The notes under the pieces were generated by a model. The model worked only from the letters and a program-made list of their open reading frames with translations. It did not search any database and was not told the origin of the DNA. A program made the position numbers and the translations under genes. From Betaproteobacteria bacterium (lineage in GTDB: Bacteria; Pseudomonadota; Gammaproteobacteria; Burkholderiales; CAIKXV01), in the NCBI GenBank assembly GCA_947457885.1, contig CANGXU010000001.1, forward strand, positions 1 to 34,470: a DNA stretch of 34,470 bases, given 5' to 3'. How positions within the stretch are numbered: position 1 is the stretch's first letter; every line of letters starts with the position of its first letter. Below are positions 8,257 to 15,841 of this stretch, piece by piece.

Positions 8257-10554
8257 ATGCCCATTCCGGAAAGACGTGACGGTTTCCCCGGAACCCGGGG
8301 CGCAGTGGGCGCCCCGGTGGTACGCAAGGACGCTGCGGCCAAGGTCCTTGGCGAGGCCCGTTATGTCGACGACCTCGTGTATCCCGGCATGCTGTACGGT
8401 GCCACGGTGCGCACGCGCGCCGCGGGTGGCACGATCGAGCGCATCGAGTTCGGTCCGGGCTTCGACTGGTCGTCGTTCGTCGTGGTTGCCGCGGCGGATA
8501 TCCCGGGCGTCAATGCCACCCGGATGATCGAGCAGGACCAGCCGGTGCTGGCCTGCGACCGGTTCCGCCATGCTGGCGAGCCGGTGCTGCTGCTCGCGCA
8601 TCCTGACCGTGGCCTGCTGCAGGAGGCGCTGGCGGCGGTGACGGTGCATGAAAGCCCCAATCCTGCGCCGGTGTTCTCGATCGACGATGCGCTGGCGCTG
8701 CGCGGCGAGGTGTGTCCCGGCAACGTCTTCCGCGACTACCTGATGTCGCGCGGTGACCTCGCTGCAGGCGAAGCGGCGGCTGAGGTCGTTTTCGAAGGTC
8801 GCTTCGAGACCGGTGCCCAGGAGCATGTGTACATCGAGCCGCAGGGCATGATCGCCCATGTGGACGCTGGCGGCGTGCTGGTGGTCGAAGGATCGATGCA
8901 ATGCCCCTACTATGTGCTGGACACACTGACCGCGGTCACCGGCCGTGATGCGGGGGCGGTACGCGTGGTCCACTGCACTACCGGCGGCGGCTTCGGCGGC
9001 AAGGAAGAGTATCCGTCGCACATCGCCGCGCACGCGGCCCTGCTGTCGCTGAAGGCGGGCGGACGCCCGGTGAAGCTGGTGTACGACCGCGCCGAGGACA
9101 TGCTGGCCACGCCCAAGCGCCACCCGTCGCGCACCCTCGTGCGTATCGGGGCCCGTCGCGATGGGCGACTCTCGTTCCTCGACATGGATTTCGCACTCGA
9201 TGGCGGTGCGTACACGACGCTGTCGCCGGTCGTGCTCTCGCGCGGCGTGATCCATGCGCCGGGGCCTTATGCCTGCGCGAACGCGCGGGTACGGGGGCGG
9301 GCGGTCGCCACCAACCACCCGCCGAACGGTGCGTTCCGGGGTTTCGGCGCGCCGCAGAGCATCTTCGCGATCGAGCAGGCGATGGACGGGCTCGCGCGCC
9401 AGCTGGGCATGACGCCGCTGGAGCTGCGCCGGGTGAACATGCTGCGCCCGGGTGACCGCTCGGTGCCCGGCCAGCTGATCGACGACACGACCGACTTCGA
9501 TGCCGTGCTCGAACAGGCCCTGCGCGAGAGCGACTACCTCGCCCGGCAAGAGGCGTTCGCAGCATCCAACGCGGCGAATGCCGCCGCCGGGCGCCCGCTG
9601 CGCAAGGGCATCGGGTTGGCCACCTTCCACCACGGCGCCGGCTTCACCGGCAATGGTGAGGTCGTACTCGCATCCGAAGCCCGGGTCCGTGCGAATGCCG
9701 AAGGGCGCGTGCAGGTGGTCGCATCGAGCAGCGAGATGGGCCAGGGCAACACCACCACGCTGTGCCAGGTCGTCGCCGGAGCCCTCGGGTTGCCGCTCGA
9801 CTGGGTGACCCAGGCGCCGGTCGACACGCACGACGTGCCCGATTCCGGCCCGACGGTCGCCTCCCGCACCTGCATGATCGTTGGGCTGATCGTCGAGCAG
9901 GCCGCACGCGGGCTGCGCGCCGAACTCATCGGCAAGGCCGGGCTGCCTGCCACTGCGGCCGACGAGCATGCATTCGCCGCAGCCTGCGCACGCTATCTCG
10001 ACGCCCATCCCCGGCTGGAAGCACAGGCGCGCTACGAGCCGCCGGCGAACGTCGCATGGGACGAGACCGTGTTCGAAGGCTCTCCCTACGCGAGCTACGC
10101 CTGGGCCACCTACGTGGCCGAGGTGGACATCGATCTGACGACCTGCGAGGTCGCGCTGTCCGGGTTCACCGCAGTGCAGGAGGTGGGGCGCGTGGTGAAC
10201 CCCGTGATCGCGGCCGGGCAGGTCGAGGGCGGCGTGGTGCAGGGCATCGGCTTTGCCCTGTTCGAGAAGGTGGTCCGCGACGGGAACGGGGCGATGGCCA
10301 ACAACCGCATGACGAATTACATCATTCCGACCACGGCGGATGTTCCGCCGGTACGCGTGTTCTTCCAGGAGCAACCCGGAGGTACGGGGCCGTCCGGTGC
10401 CAAGGGACTCGGCGAACTGCCGATGGACGGCCCGGGCCCCGCCATCCTGAGCGCCGTGAATTTCGCGCTCGGGACGCGCATCGCCTGCCTGCCGGTACTG
10501 CCCGAAGACGTGCTGGCGGCACTGCAGGCGGCGCCTGCGCCGGAGGTCGCATGA
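8257..10554 (+). CDS. Xanthine dehydrogenase-family molybdopterin subunit (purine-type pocket)
   Basis: Large Mo-pterin subunit of a molybdenum hydroxylase, 765 residues. It would hydroxylate an N-heterocycle with water as oxygen source. Residues aligned by motif to bovine xanthine oxidase are all present: Glu250 in GGFGGKE (bovine Glu802), Arg329 in LSRGVIH (Arg880), Phe363 in FRGFG (Phe914), Phe463 in GAGFTG (Phe1009) and the catalytic Glu720 in GLGELP (Glu1261). Glu802 and Arg880 are lost in aldehyde oxidases, so a purine- or pyrimidine-like oxo-heterocycle is a better guess than an aldehyde. EMGQGN and QEVGRVVNP are also typical. Order is large, iron-sulfur, FAD subunit with coupled starts. 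No xdhC maturation gene is adjacent. Substrate unproven. Confidence 0.92.
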   Translation: MPIPERRDGFPGTRGAVGAPVVRKDAAAKVLGEARYVDDLVYPGMLYGATVRTRAAGGTIERIEFGPGFDWSSFVVVAAADIPGVNATRMIEQDQPVLACDRFRHAGEPVLLLAHPDRGLLQEALAAVTVHESPNPAPVFSIDDALALRGEVCPGNVFRDYLMSRGDLAAGEAAAEVVFEGRFETGAQEHVYIEPQGMIAHVDAGGVLVVEGSMQCPYYVLDTLTAVTGRDAGAVRVVHCTTGGGFGGKEEYPSHIAAHAALLSLKAGGRPVKLVYDRAEDMLATPKRHPSRTLVRIGARRDGRLSFLDMDFALDGGAYTTLSPVVLSRGVIHAPGPYACANARVRGRAVATNHPPNGAFRGFGAPQSIFAIEQAMDGLARQLGMTPLELRRVNMLRPGDRSVPGQLIDDTTDFDAVLEQALRESDYLARQEAFAASNAANAAAGRPLRKGIGLATFHHGAGFTGNGEVVLASEARVRANAEGRVQVVASSSEMGQGNTTTLCQVVAGALGLPLDWVTQAPVDTHDVPDSGPTVASRTCMIVGLIVEQAARGLRAELIGKAGLPATAADEHAFAAACARYLDAHPRLEAQARYEPPANVAWDETVFEGSPYASYAWATYVAEVDIDLTTCEVALSGFTAVQEVGRVVNPVIAAGQVEGGVVQGIGFALFEKVVRDGNGAMANNRMTNYIIPTTADVPPVRVFFQEQPGGTGPSGAKGLGELPMDGPGPAILSAVNFALGTRIACLPVLPEDVLAALQAAPAPEVA

Positions 10555-11036
10555 ACTTCGCCCGTACGCTCGAATTCACCCTGAACGGGCGTGTGCTGTC
10601 CGGCGCCGACGGATCGATCGCCTCGCCGTCGATGCGGCTGCTCGACCTGCTGCGGCTGCAGGCCGGGCAGACCGGTACCAAGGAGGGTTGCGGCGAGGGG
10701 GAGTGCGGCGCCTGTGCCGTGCTGGTCGACGGCGAGGTCGTGAACAGTTGCCTGGTGCCTGTGGGACAACTGCACGGCCGCACGGTGATGAGCATCGAGG
10801 GGCTGCCTCGCACCGATCCGCTGCTGGAGGCATTCGCACGAGCCGGCGCAACCCAGTGCGGGATCTGCACCCCCGGCATGATCCTCGCGGCGCGCGCACT
10901 GCTCGACCGCCAGCCGGATCCATCCCTCGATGAAGTCCGCGAAGCGCTGGCAGGTAACCTTTGCCGCTGTACCGGCTACGCACGCATCTATGCGGCCGTG
11001 CTCGATGCCGCCACCGTCCGCGGCGGCGACGCATGA
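10551..11036 (+). CDS. Molybdenum hydroxylase 2Fe-2S subunit
   Basis: Small electron-transfer subunit of 161 residues carrying two [2Fe-2S] clusters. The plant-ferredoxin-like cluster is bound by Cys47, Cys52, Cys55 and Cys67 (EGCGEGECGACAVLVDG and NSCLV). The second, deep cluster is bound by Cys103, Cys106, Cys138 and Cys140 (TQCGICTPGM and NLCRCTGY). All eight cysteines are present, so the subunit looks functional. It overlaps the molybdopterin subunit by ATGA at 10551 and the FAD subunit by ATGA at 11033, which fits production in fixed ratio. It passes electrons from the Mo site to FAD. Confidence 0.95.
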   Translation: MNFARTLEFTLNGRVLSGADGSIASPSMRLLDLLRLQAGQTGTKEGCGEGECGACAVLVDGEVVNSCLVPVGQLHGRTVMSIEGLPRTDPLLEAFARAGATQCGICTPGMILAARALLDRQPDPSLDEVREALAGNLCRCTGYARIYAAVLDAATVRGGDA

Positions 11037-11923
11037 ATTCCGCAGCCACCGCAGCGAGCGAGTGGTATCGGCCGACATCGCTCGCCGACGCGCTCGCAAT
11101 CAGGGCGTCAGCACGGGGTGCTGTGGTCGCGATCGCCGGCTGCACCGACCTCATGGTCGGATGGAATGCGGGTAGCCGTCGGCTGCCATCGGTGCTGGAC
11201 CTGTCCGCGCTGCCGGAACTGGGCGCGATCGAGGTCGGCCCGGACGCGGTGACCATCGGTGCCGCGGTCTGCTGCGCGCGCATCGCCGCGCATCCTGCCA
11301 TCGCAGGCCGCCTGCCGATGCTGGCTTCTTCGGCCCGGCAGACTGGTTCTATCGCCATACAGAACCGGGCCACGCTCGGCGGCAACATCATGAATGCGTC
11401 GCCGGCGGCCGATAACCCGCCGGTGCTGCTGGCCTTCGGAGCCCGGGTCACGCTGGCCAGCGTACGCGGCAGCCGGACGCTCGACTACGCGGCATTCCAC
11501 ACCGGCTACAAGCGCACGCTTGCCGAGCCCGATGAACTGCTGGTGTCGGTGACCGTGCCGTATCCGGCACCCGGCGCATCGAGCCATTACCGGAAAGTCG
11601 GCACGCGCAGGGCGCAGGCGATCAGCAAGGTAGCGCTCGCCGCGTTGATCGAGACGACCGACCGTGCCGAGGACGGCACGCGGCGGGTGCGCGATGCGCG
11701 CTTCGGGTTCGCCTCGGCCGGTCCGGTACCACTGACGGCGCCGTCCTTGTCCGCGGCGCTCCGCGACAGCCCGTTGCCCGCGATCGACCGCTTGCTGGTC
11801 GAACGTGCGCTTGCATCCGATCTCTCGCCGATCGACGACATCCGTTCGACGGCCGCCTATCGCCGGCAGGTTGCGGTGAACCTGGTGATGGCTGCGCTTG
11901 CCGAAGCGTCGCAGGTGCCGTAG
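11033..11923 (+). CDS. Molybdenum hydroxylase FAD-binding subunit
   Basis: Medium subunit of 296 residues (CoxM/XdhB-like FAD-binding PCMH fold followed by the CO-dehydrogenase flavoprotein C-terminal domain). FAD-contact motifs are IAGCTDLMVG near residue 36 and the QNRATLGGNIMNASPAADNPP region near 118. The first is usually AGGTDL; here the second Gly is Cys36, an unusual change next to the FAD pyrophosphate loop. The subunit would pass electrons from the iron-sulfur clusters to NAD or another acceptor, which cannot be decided from sequence. It is the last gene of the region 2 transcript and is followed by a possible terminator. Confidence 0.93.
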   Translation: MNSAATAASEWYRPTSLADALAIRASARGAVVAIAGCTDLMVGWNAGSRRLPSVLDLSALPELGAIEVGPDAVTIGAAVCCARIAAHPAIAGRLPMLASSARQTGSIAIQNRATLGGNIMNASPAADNPPVLLAFGARVTLASVRGSRTLDYAAFHTGYKRTLAEPDELLVSVTVPYPAPGASSHYRKVGTRRAQAISKVALAALIETTDRAEDGTRRVRDARFGFASAGPVPLTAPSLSAALRDSPLPAIDRLLVERALASDLSPIDDIRSTAAYRRQVAVNLVMAALAEASQVP

Positions 11924-11939
11924 CGCGTATCTCCGCTCC

Positions 11940-11966
11940 AGAAGGCGTCAAGCGCGTCTTCTTTCT
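11940..11966 (+). terminator. Possible intrinsic terminator of the atz/hydroxylase operon
   Basis: AGAAGGCG (11940-11947) pairs with CGTCTTCT (11955-11962) around a 7-base loop, giving an 8-bp stem with one G-U pair. It is followed by TTCT, a short and imperfect U tract. It starts 17 bases after the FAD-subunit stop codon. The position is right, but the weak U tract keeps confidence moderate. Confidence 0.4.
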
Positions 11967-12065
11967 GCCCGTCGATGCAGATCGGCATGGCGTAGCGTCC
12001 GGCTGCCACCGTGCATCGGCCTTGCTCTGGCCTGGTGCACCTTCCCCGCAGTCGCTCCATCGCGG

Positions 12066-12080
12066 TGCGGATGGTCCGCA
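12066..12080. promoter_or_regulatory. 15-bp perfect inverted repeat, possible activator site
   Basis: TGCGGA-TGG-TCCGCA is a perfect inverted repeat with a 3-base spacer. It lies about 135-150 bp upstream of the -24 element of the second sigma-54-like promoter, a usual enhancer distance. It resembles but does not match the NtrC consensus, whose half sites are TGCAC-like and whose total length is 17 bp. The binding protein is unknown. Confidence 0.3.
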
Positions 12081-12214
12081 TCGACGCGTGCCTGAGCTGC
12101 CGCAGGATCGCTCGCCGGTCACGCCGCGCGGTCGATCGATCCTCTCGGGGCCAGCGCACACGGTGGACGCTGCCCGGCCAGCGCGGAGGTTCGGATTGGA
12201 TGCATCCGGCTCGA

Positions 12215-12230
12215 TGGCATGCATGTTGCT
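12215..12230 (+). promoter_or_regulatory. Sigma-54-like promoter for the peptide-type ABC operon
   Basis: TGGCATGCATGTTGCT keeps the invariant GG (12216-12217) and GC (12228-12229) with the required 10-bp spacing. It differs from TGGCACGRNNNTTGCW only at two less conserved positions. The predicted start site is near 12241, just upstream of two GntR-type operators. It lies in the intergenic region on the operon strand, 132 bases before the binding-protein ATG. Confidence 0.6.
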
Positions 12231-12254
12231 AAGTGACGGGGGCCGCGGGCTGTT

Positions 12255-12276
12255 TGGTATACCAGTTGGTGTGCCA
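12255..12276. promoter_or_regulatory. Tandem GntR/FCD-type operators
   Basis: TGGTATACCA (12255-12264) is a perfect 10-bp palindrome. TGGTGTGCCA (12267-12276) repeats it with two changes, 12 bp start to start. Both fit the GntR-family operator pattern of GT and AC half sites around a short core (FadR-like TGG...CCA). They would lie at about +15 to +36 of the sigma-54-like promoter, so binding would block elongation or start. The operon encodes an FCD-type GntR protein as its last gene, the obvious candidate. Confidence 0.55.
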
Positions 12277-12361
12277 GCCGTCTCGGGGCCGTGTCCGCCA
12301 GCACCCCCGCCCCGGGATCGACGCATCCACCTGCATCGGTTCCCACGATATCGGAGAATCC

Positions 12362-13978
12362 ATGAATCGACGCCGCTTCATCAAGTCCGTTGCCGCTACC
12401 GGCAGCGCAAGCACCGTGGCTGCAGGCTCGTCCGTTGCCCTCGCCCAGGACGCAAAGCGCGAAACGCTGGTGGTCGCCAATGAATTCGGGCCCAACAGCC
12501 TCGACATCCATGGCGTCGGCGCCAACCGGCCGGCCTACGGCGTGGCAGTCAACGCCTACGACCGGCTGATGACGTTCGGCCGCAAGAAACTCCCGGACGG
12601 AACCGTTTCCTACGACTACAGCAAGCTCGAGCCTGAACTGGCCGAGAGCTGGCAGGTCGCGAAGGACGGGCAGTCGGTGACCTTCAAGCTGCGCCGGAAT
12701 GCCACGTTCCACGATGGCACGCAGGTGACCGCGAAGGACGTCAAGTGGTCCTACGATCGCGCGCTCGGCATGGGCGGGTTCCCGCAGTTCCAGATGCGTG
12801 CGGGATCGCTCAACGAGCCCAAGCAGTTCATCGTGGTGGACGACTTCACCTTCCGCGTCGAACTCGACCGGCGGGACAAGATGGCGATGCCGAACATGGC
12901 GGTGCCGGTGCCCTCGATCTACAACTCGGCGCTGGCGATGAAGAACGCATCCGACAAGGATCCCTGGGCAGCGACCTGGCTGCGCAACAACACCGCTGGC
13001 GGCGGTGCGTTCCGGGTGGAGGCCTGGCGCCCGGGACAGGAACTGATCTACACCCGCTTCGACAACTGGAAGAGCGGTCCGCTGCCCCGGCTGCGGCGTG
13101 TCGTCCAGCGCGAGGTACCCTCCGCCGGAAATCGCCGCGCGCTGCTGGCGCGTGGCGACATCGACATGACCTACGAACTGCCCCCGAAGGACTTCCTCGA
13201 AATGGCGAAGGAGTCCGGCCCGGTGCGCGTGATATCGACACCTGTCGAGAACGCGCTGTTCTACATAGGCATGAACACCACCCGCCCGCCGTTCAACAAT
13301 CCGCTGGTGCGCCAGGCGATTGCCTACGCGCTGCCGTACGACCGGATGAATGACATCGGATTCTGGGGGCGTGGCACCAAGATGTGGGGCGCGAAGTCGA
13401 ACACGCCGACGAAGGCGGAATGGCCGGTGGCGCACGGCTACAGCACCAACGTGCCGCGTGCGCTCGAGTTGATGAAGCAGGCTGGCATGCCGGACGGTTT
13501 CGAGACCACCCTGTCGTTCGACCTCGGCGGCGCGACGATCGGAGAGCCGGTGTCTATCCTCATCCAGGAGGCGCTTGCCCGCATCAACGTCAAGGTTTCG
13601 ATCAACAAGGTGCCGGGCGCCAACTGGCGCGCCGCTCTTCTGAAGAAGGACATGCCGCTGATCTTCAACCGCTTCGGCGGCTGGCTCAACTTCCCGGAGT
13701 ACTTCTTCTACTGGTGTTACCACGGCCAGAACGCGGTGTTCAACACGATGAGCTACCAGAACCCGGCCATGGACAAGCTGATCGACGCGGCCCGCTTCGA
13801 AACCGACCCCAAACGCTACGAGGCACAGGTCAGGAACTTTGTCGAGATCGCGTTCACCGACGTGCCGCGCATCCCGATCATCCAGCCTGCCTTCGATGTC
13901 GCGATGCAGAAGTACGTGCAGGGCTACATGTACTGGTTCCATGTGCAGGCCGACTACCGCACGATCTTCAAGGCCTGA
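12362..13978 (+). CDS. Dpp/Opp-type ABC transporter substrate-binding protein, Tat-exported
   Basis: Periplasmic family 5 binding protein of 538 residues. The N-terminus MNRRRFIKSVAATGSAS has a twin-arginine motif (RRxFIK) and a cleavage site near ALAQ at residue 29, so export should be by Tat. SBP_bac_5 features include LVVANEFGPNSLDIHG, YDRLMTF, LAESWQVAKDGQSVTFKLR and FHDGTQVTAKDVKWSYDRAL. The family binds peptides, nickel, opines, glutathione or other organic nitrogen compounds, and the ligand cannot be read from sequence. GGAG at 12354-12357 is the likely ribosome site. It is first gene of a five-component operon ending in a GntR regulator. Confidence 0.93.
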   Translation: MNRRRFIKSVAATGSASTVAAGSSVALAQDAKRETLVVANEFGPNSLDIHGVGANRPAYGVAVNAYDRLMTFGRKKLPDGTVSYDYSKLEPELAESWQVAKDGQSVTFKLRRNATFHDGTQVTAKDVKWSYDRALGMGGFPQFQMRAGSLNEPKQFIVVDDFTFRVELDRRDKMAMPNMAVPVPSIYNSALAMKNASDKDPWAATWLRNNTAGGGAFRVEAWRPGQELIYTRFDNWKSGPLPRLRRVVQREVPSAGNRRALLARGDIDMTYELPPKDFLEMAKESGPVRVISTPVENALFYIGMNTTRPPFNNPLVRQAIAYALPYDRMNDIGFWGRGTKMWGAKSNTPTKAEWPVAHGYSTNVPRALELMKQAGMPDGFETTLSFDLGGATIGEPVSILIQEALARINVKVSINKVPGANWRAALLKKDMPLIFNRFGGWLNFPEYFFYWCYHGQNAVFNTMSYQNPAMDKLIDAARFETDPKRYEAQVRNFVEIAFTDVPRIPIIQPAFDVAMQKYVQGYMYWFHVQADYRTIFKA

Positions 13979-13983
13979 CGCGC

Positions 13984-14997
13984 GTGCTGCGGCTCATCGG
14001 CAGGCGGCTGCTGGCGGCTATCCCGAACGTCATCGGGATCGTCATCGTGACCTTCATCCTCACGCGTGCGCTGCCGGGCGACCCGGCTGCCTTCTATGCC
14101 GGGCCCGCCGCGACGCAGGAGGCGGTCGAGCAGGTGCGCGCGAAGCTGGGGCTCGACCAGCCGCTGTGGGCGCAGTTCGTCGACTACGTCGGTGACCTGG
14201 CGCAGGGCGACCTCGGCCTTTCGGTGTCGACCGGGCAGCAGGTGCTCGACGAGATCCTGCGCCGGCTGCCTGCATCGCTCGAACTGACGTTGCTCGCACT
14301 GCTGGTCGCCTGCGCGGTCGCGCTGCCGCTGGGCATCGTCGCAGCGACCCGGCCCGGGTCGTGGATCGACCATGCCTGCCGGTTGATCACGACTCTTGGC
14401 GTCTCGCTGCCGATCTTCTTCACCGGCCTGCTGCTCGCCTATCTCTTCTACTACCTGCTCGGCATCGCGCCGCCGCCGGTCGGGCGGCTGGACTCGATGT
14501 TCGCCCCGCCGCCGCACCTCACCGGCTTCTACCTGGTCGACAGCCTCGCCGCGGGGGACGTGGCGTTGTTCATCGCGGCGGGCAAGCAGATGATCCTGCC
14601 GGTGCTCACCCTCGCGATCTTCGTGCTCGCCCCGATCGCTCGGATGACCCGTGCGGGGATGCTCGGCGTGCTTTCTTCCGACTTCATCCGTACCGCGCGA
14701 GCGAGCGGGCTGTCGTCGTCGACCGTTCTCTACCGGTATGCGTTCCGCAACGCGATGCTGCCGGTGGTCACCACCATGGGCATGGTGTTTTCGTTCATGC
14801 TCGGGTCGAACGTGGTGATCGAGAAGGTGTTCGCCTGGCCCGGTATCGGTTCGTTTGCCGTCGATGCGCTGGTGCAGTCCGACTACGCGCCGGTGCAGGG
14901 TTTCGTGCTGGTGATGGCTTTGCTCTTCGTCGCGATCAACCTGATGATCGACATCCTCTACACGGTCATCGACCCGCGGGTGAGCATCGATGACTGA
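13984..14997 (+). CDS. Dpp/Opp-type ABC permease 1 (DppB-like)
   Basis: Inner-membrane permease of 337 residues. The N-terminus carries the DppB-type segment GRRLLAAIPNVIGIVIVTFILTRALPGDPA, followed by a periplasmic loop with LGLDQPLWAQFVDYVGDLAQGDLG. Further membrane helices follow. The coupling loop is DFIRTARASGLSSSTVLYRYAFRNAMLP, and the C-terminus is VIDPRVSIDD, typical of this subfamily. The GTG at 13984 starts 5 bases after the binding-protein stop and has no clear ribosome site, so translation is likely coupled. The end overlaps the second permease by 8 bases. Confidence 0.93.
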   Translation: MLRLIGRRLLAAIPNVIGIVIVTFILTRALPGDPAAFYAGPAATQEAVEQVRAKLGLDQPLWAQFVDYVGDLAQGDLGLSVSTGQQVLDEILRRLPASLELTLLALLVACAVALPLGIVAATRPGSWIDHACRLITTLGVSLPIFFTGLLLAYLFYYLLGIAPPPVGRLDSMFAPPPHLTGFYLVDSLAAGDVALFIAAGKQMILPVLTLAIFVLAPIARMTRAGMLGVLSSDFIRTARASGLSSSTVLYRYAFRNAMLPVVTTMGMVFSFMLGSNVVIEKVFAWPGIGSFAVDALVQSDYAPVQGFVLVMALLFVAINLMIDILYTVIDPRVSIDD

Positions 14998-15841
14998 ACT
15001 CGCCGGCCTGCGCCATGTACGCTACGTGCTTGCGGACAATCCAGTCACCGCCGGCGCGTTTGCGCTGTTCGGTTTCTTCGTCCTGCTCGCGCTTTTCGGC
15101 CCGTGGCTCGCGCCGTTCGACCCGCTCGCTACCAGCCCCGACAAGGTGCTCCAGCCGCCATCGGCCGCGCACTGGTTCGGTACCGATCAGCTCGGTCGGG
15201 ACATCCTTTCGCGGGTGATCGTCGCCACCGGTCTCGACTTCGGCATGGCGCTCGCAGCGGTGCTCCTGTCGTTCGGCCTCGGGTGTGCGCTCGGCGCCTG
15301 CGCCGGATACTACGGCGGCTGGATCGACCGCAGCGTGAGCCGCCTTGCAGACACGATCATGGCGTTCCCGCTGTTCGTGCTGGCGATGGCGATCGTCGCT
15401 GCCCTCGGCAATTCGGTCGAGAACATCATCTACGCGACAGCGATCATCAACCTGCCGTTCTACATACGGGTCGCCCGCTCCGAGGTGAACGTGCGCCGCA
15501 ATGCCGGGTTCGTCGAGGCCGCCCGCCTGTCGGGCAACACCGAGGCGCGCATCCTCGCCTTCCACCTGTTCCCGAACATCCTGCCGCCGGTGATGGTGCA
15601 GATCTCGCTCAACATGGGCTGGGCGATCCTGAATGCCGCCGGGCTCTCGTTCATCGGGCTGGGCGTACGGCCGCCGCAGCCCGAGTGGGGGATCATGGTC
15701 GCCGAGGGGGCGAGCTACATGATCTCCGGCGAATGGTGGGTATCGTTCTTCCCGGGGATGGTGCTGATGCTGGCAGTGTTCTGCTTCAACCTGCTGGGTG
15801 ACGGCCTGCGCGACATGATCGATCCGAGGCGGCGGACGTGA
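14990..15841 (+). CDS. Dpp/Opp-type ABC permease 2 (DppC-like)
   Basis: Inner-membrane permease of 283 residues that would form a heterodimer with the DppB-like subunit. Features in order are the first membrane helix (AGAFALFGFFVLLALFGPWLAPFDP), the DppC signature HWFGTDQLGRDILSRVIVATGLDF, the coupling loop GFVEAARLSGNTEARILAFHLFPNILPP, LSFIGLGVRPPQPEWG, and the C-terminal LLGDGLRDMIDPRRRT. This is the full family pattern and length. Start and stop overlap the neighbouring genes. Confidence 0.94.
   Translation: MTELAGLRHVRYVLADNPVTAGAFALFGFFVLLALFGPWLAPFDPLATSPDKVLQPPSAAHWFGTDQLGRDILSRVIVATGLDFGMALAAVLLSFGLGCALGACAGYYGGWIDRSVSRLADTIMAFPLFVLAMAIVAALGNSVENIIYATAIINLPFYIRVARSEVNVRRNAGFVEAARLSGNTEARILAFHLFPNILPPVMVQISLNMGWAILNAAGLSFIGLGVRPPQPEWGIMVAEGASYMISGEWWVSFFPGMVLMLAVFCFNLLGDGLRDMIDPRRRT

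Larger units (their letters stand above)
11924..12361. other. 438-base non-coding regulatory region between two operons
   Basis: No convincing gene lies here. It holds, in order, a possible hairpin terminator (11940-11962), a 15-bp palindrome (12066-12080), a sigma-54-like promoter (12215-12230) and two GntR-type operators (12255-12276). A minus-strand frame at 11857-12159 is open for 100 codons, but it overlaps the FAD subunit end and shows no family pattern. It is taken as chance, with a small possibility that it is a decayed gene. Confidence 0.6.

Noticed and set aside
8239-10374. Minus-strand frame of 711 codons opposite the molybdenum subunit
   Set aside because: Composition is typical of an antisense frame and there is no domain; the plus-strand enzyme is certain.
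1494-11923. Search for AtzD/barbiturase in the cluster
   Set aside because: No gene with the cyanuric acid hydrolase/barbiturase fold is present; every sizeable frame belongs to another family.
11857-12159. Minus-strand 100-codon frame in the intergenic region
   Set aside because: It overlaps the FAD subunit end and has no family pattern or ribosome site that I can see. It could be a decayed gene, but this cannot be supported.
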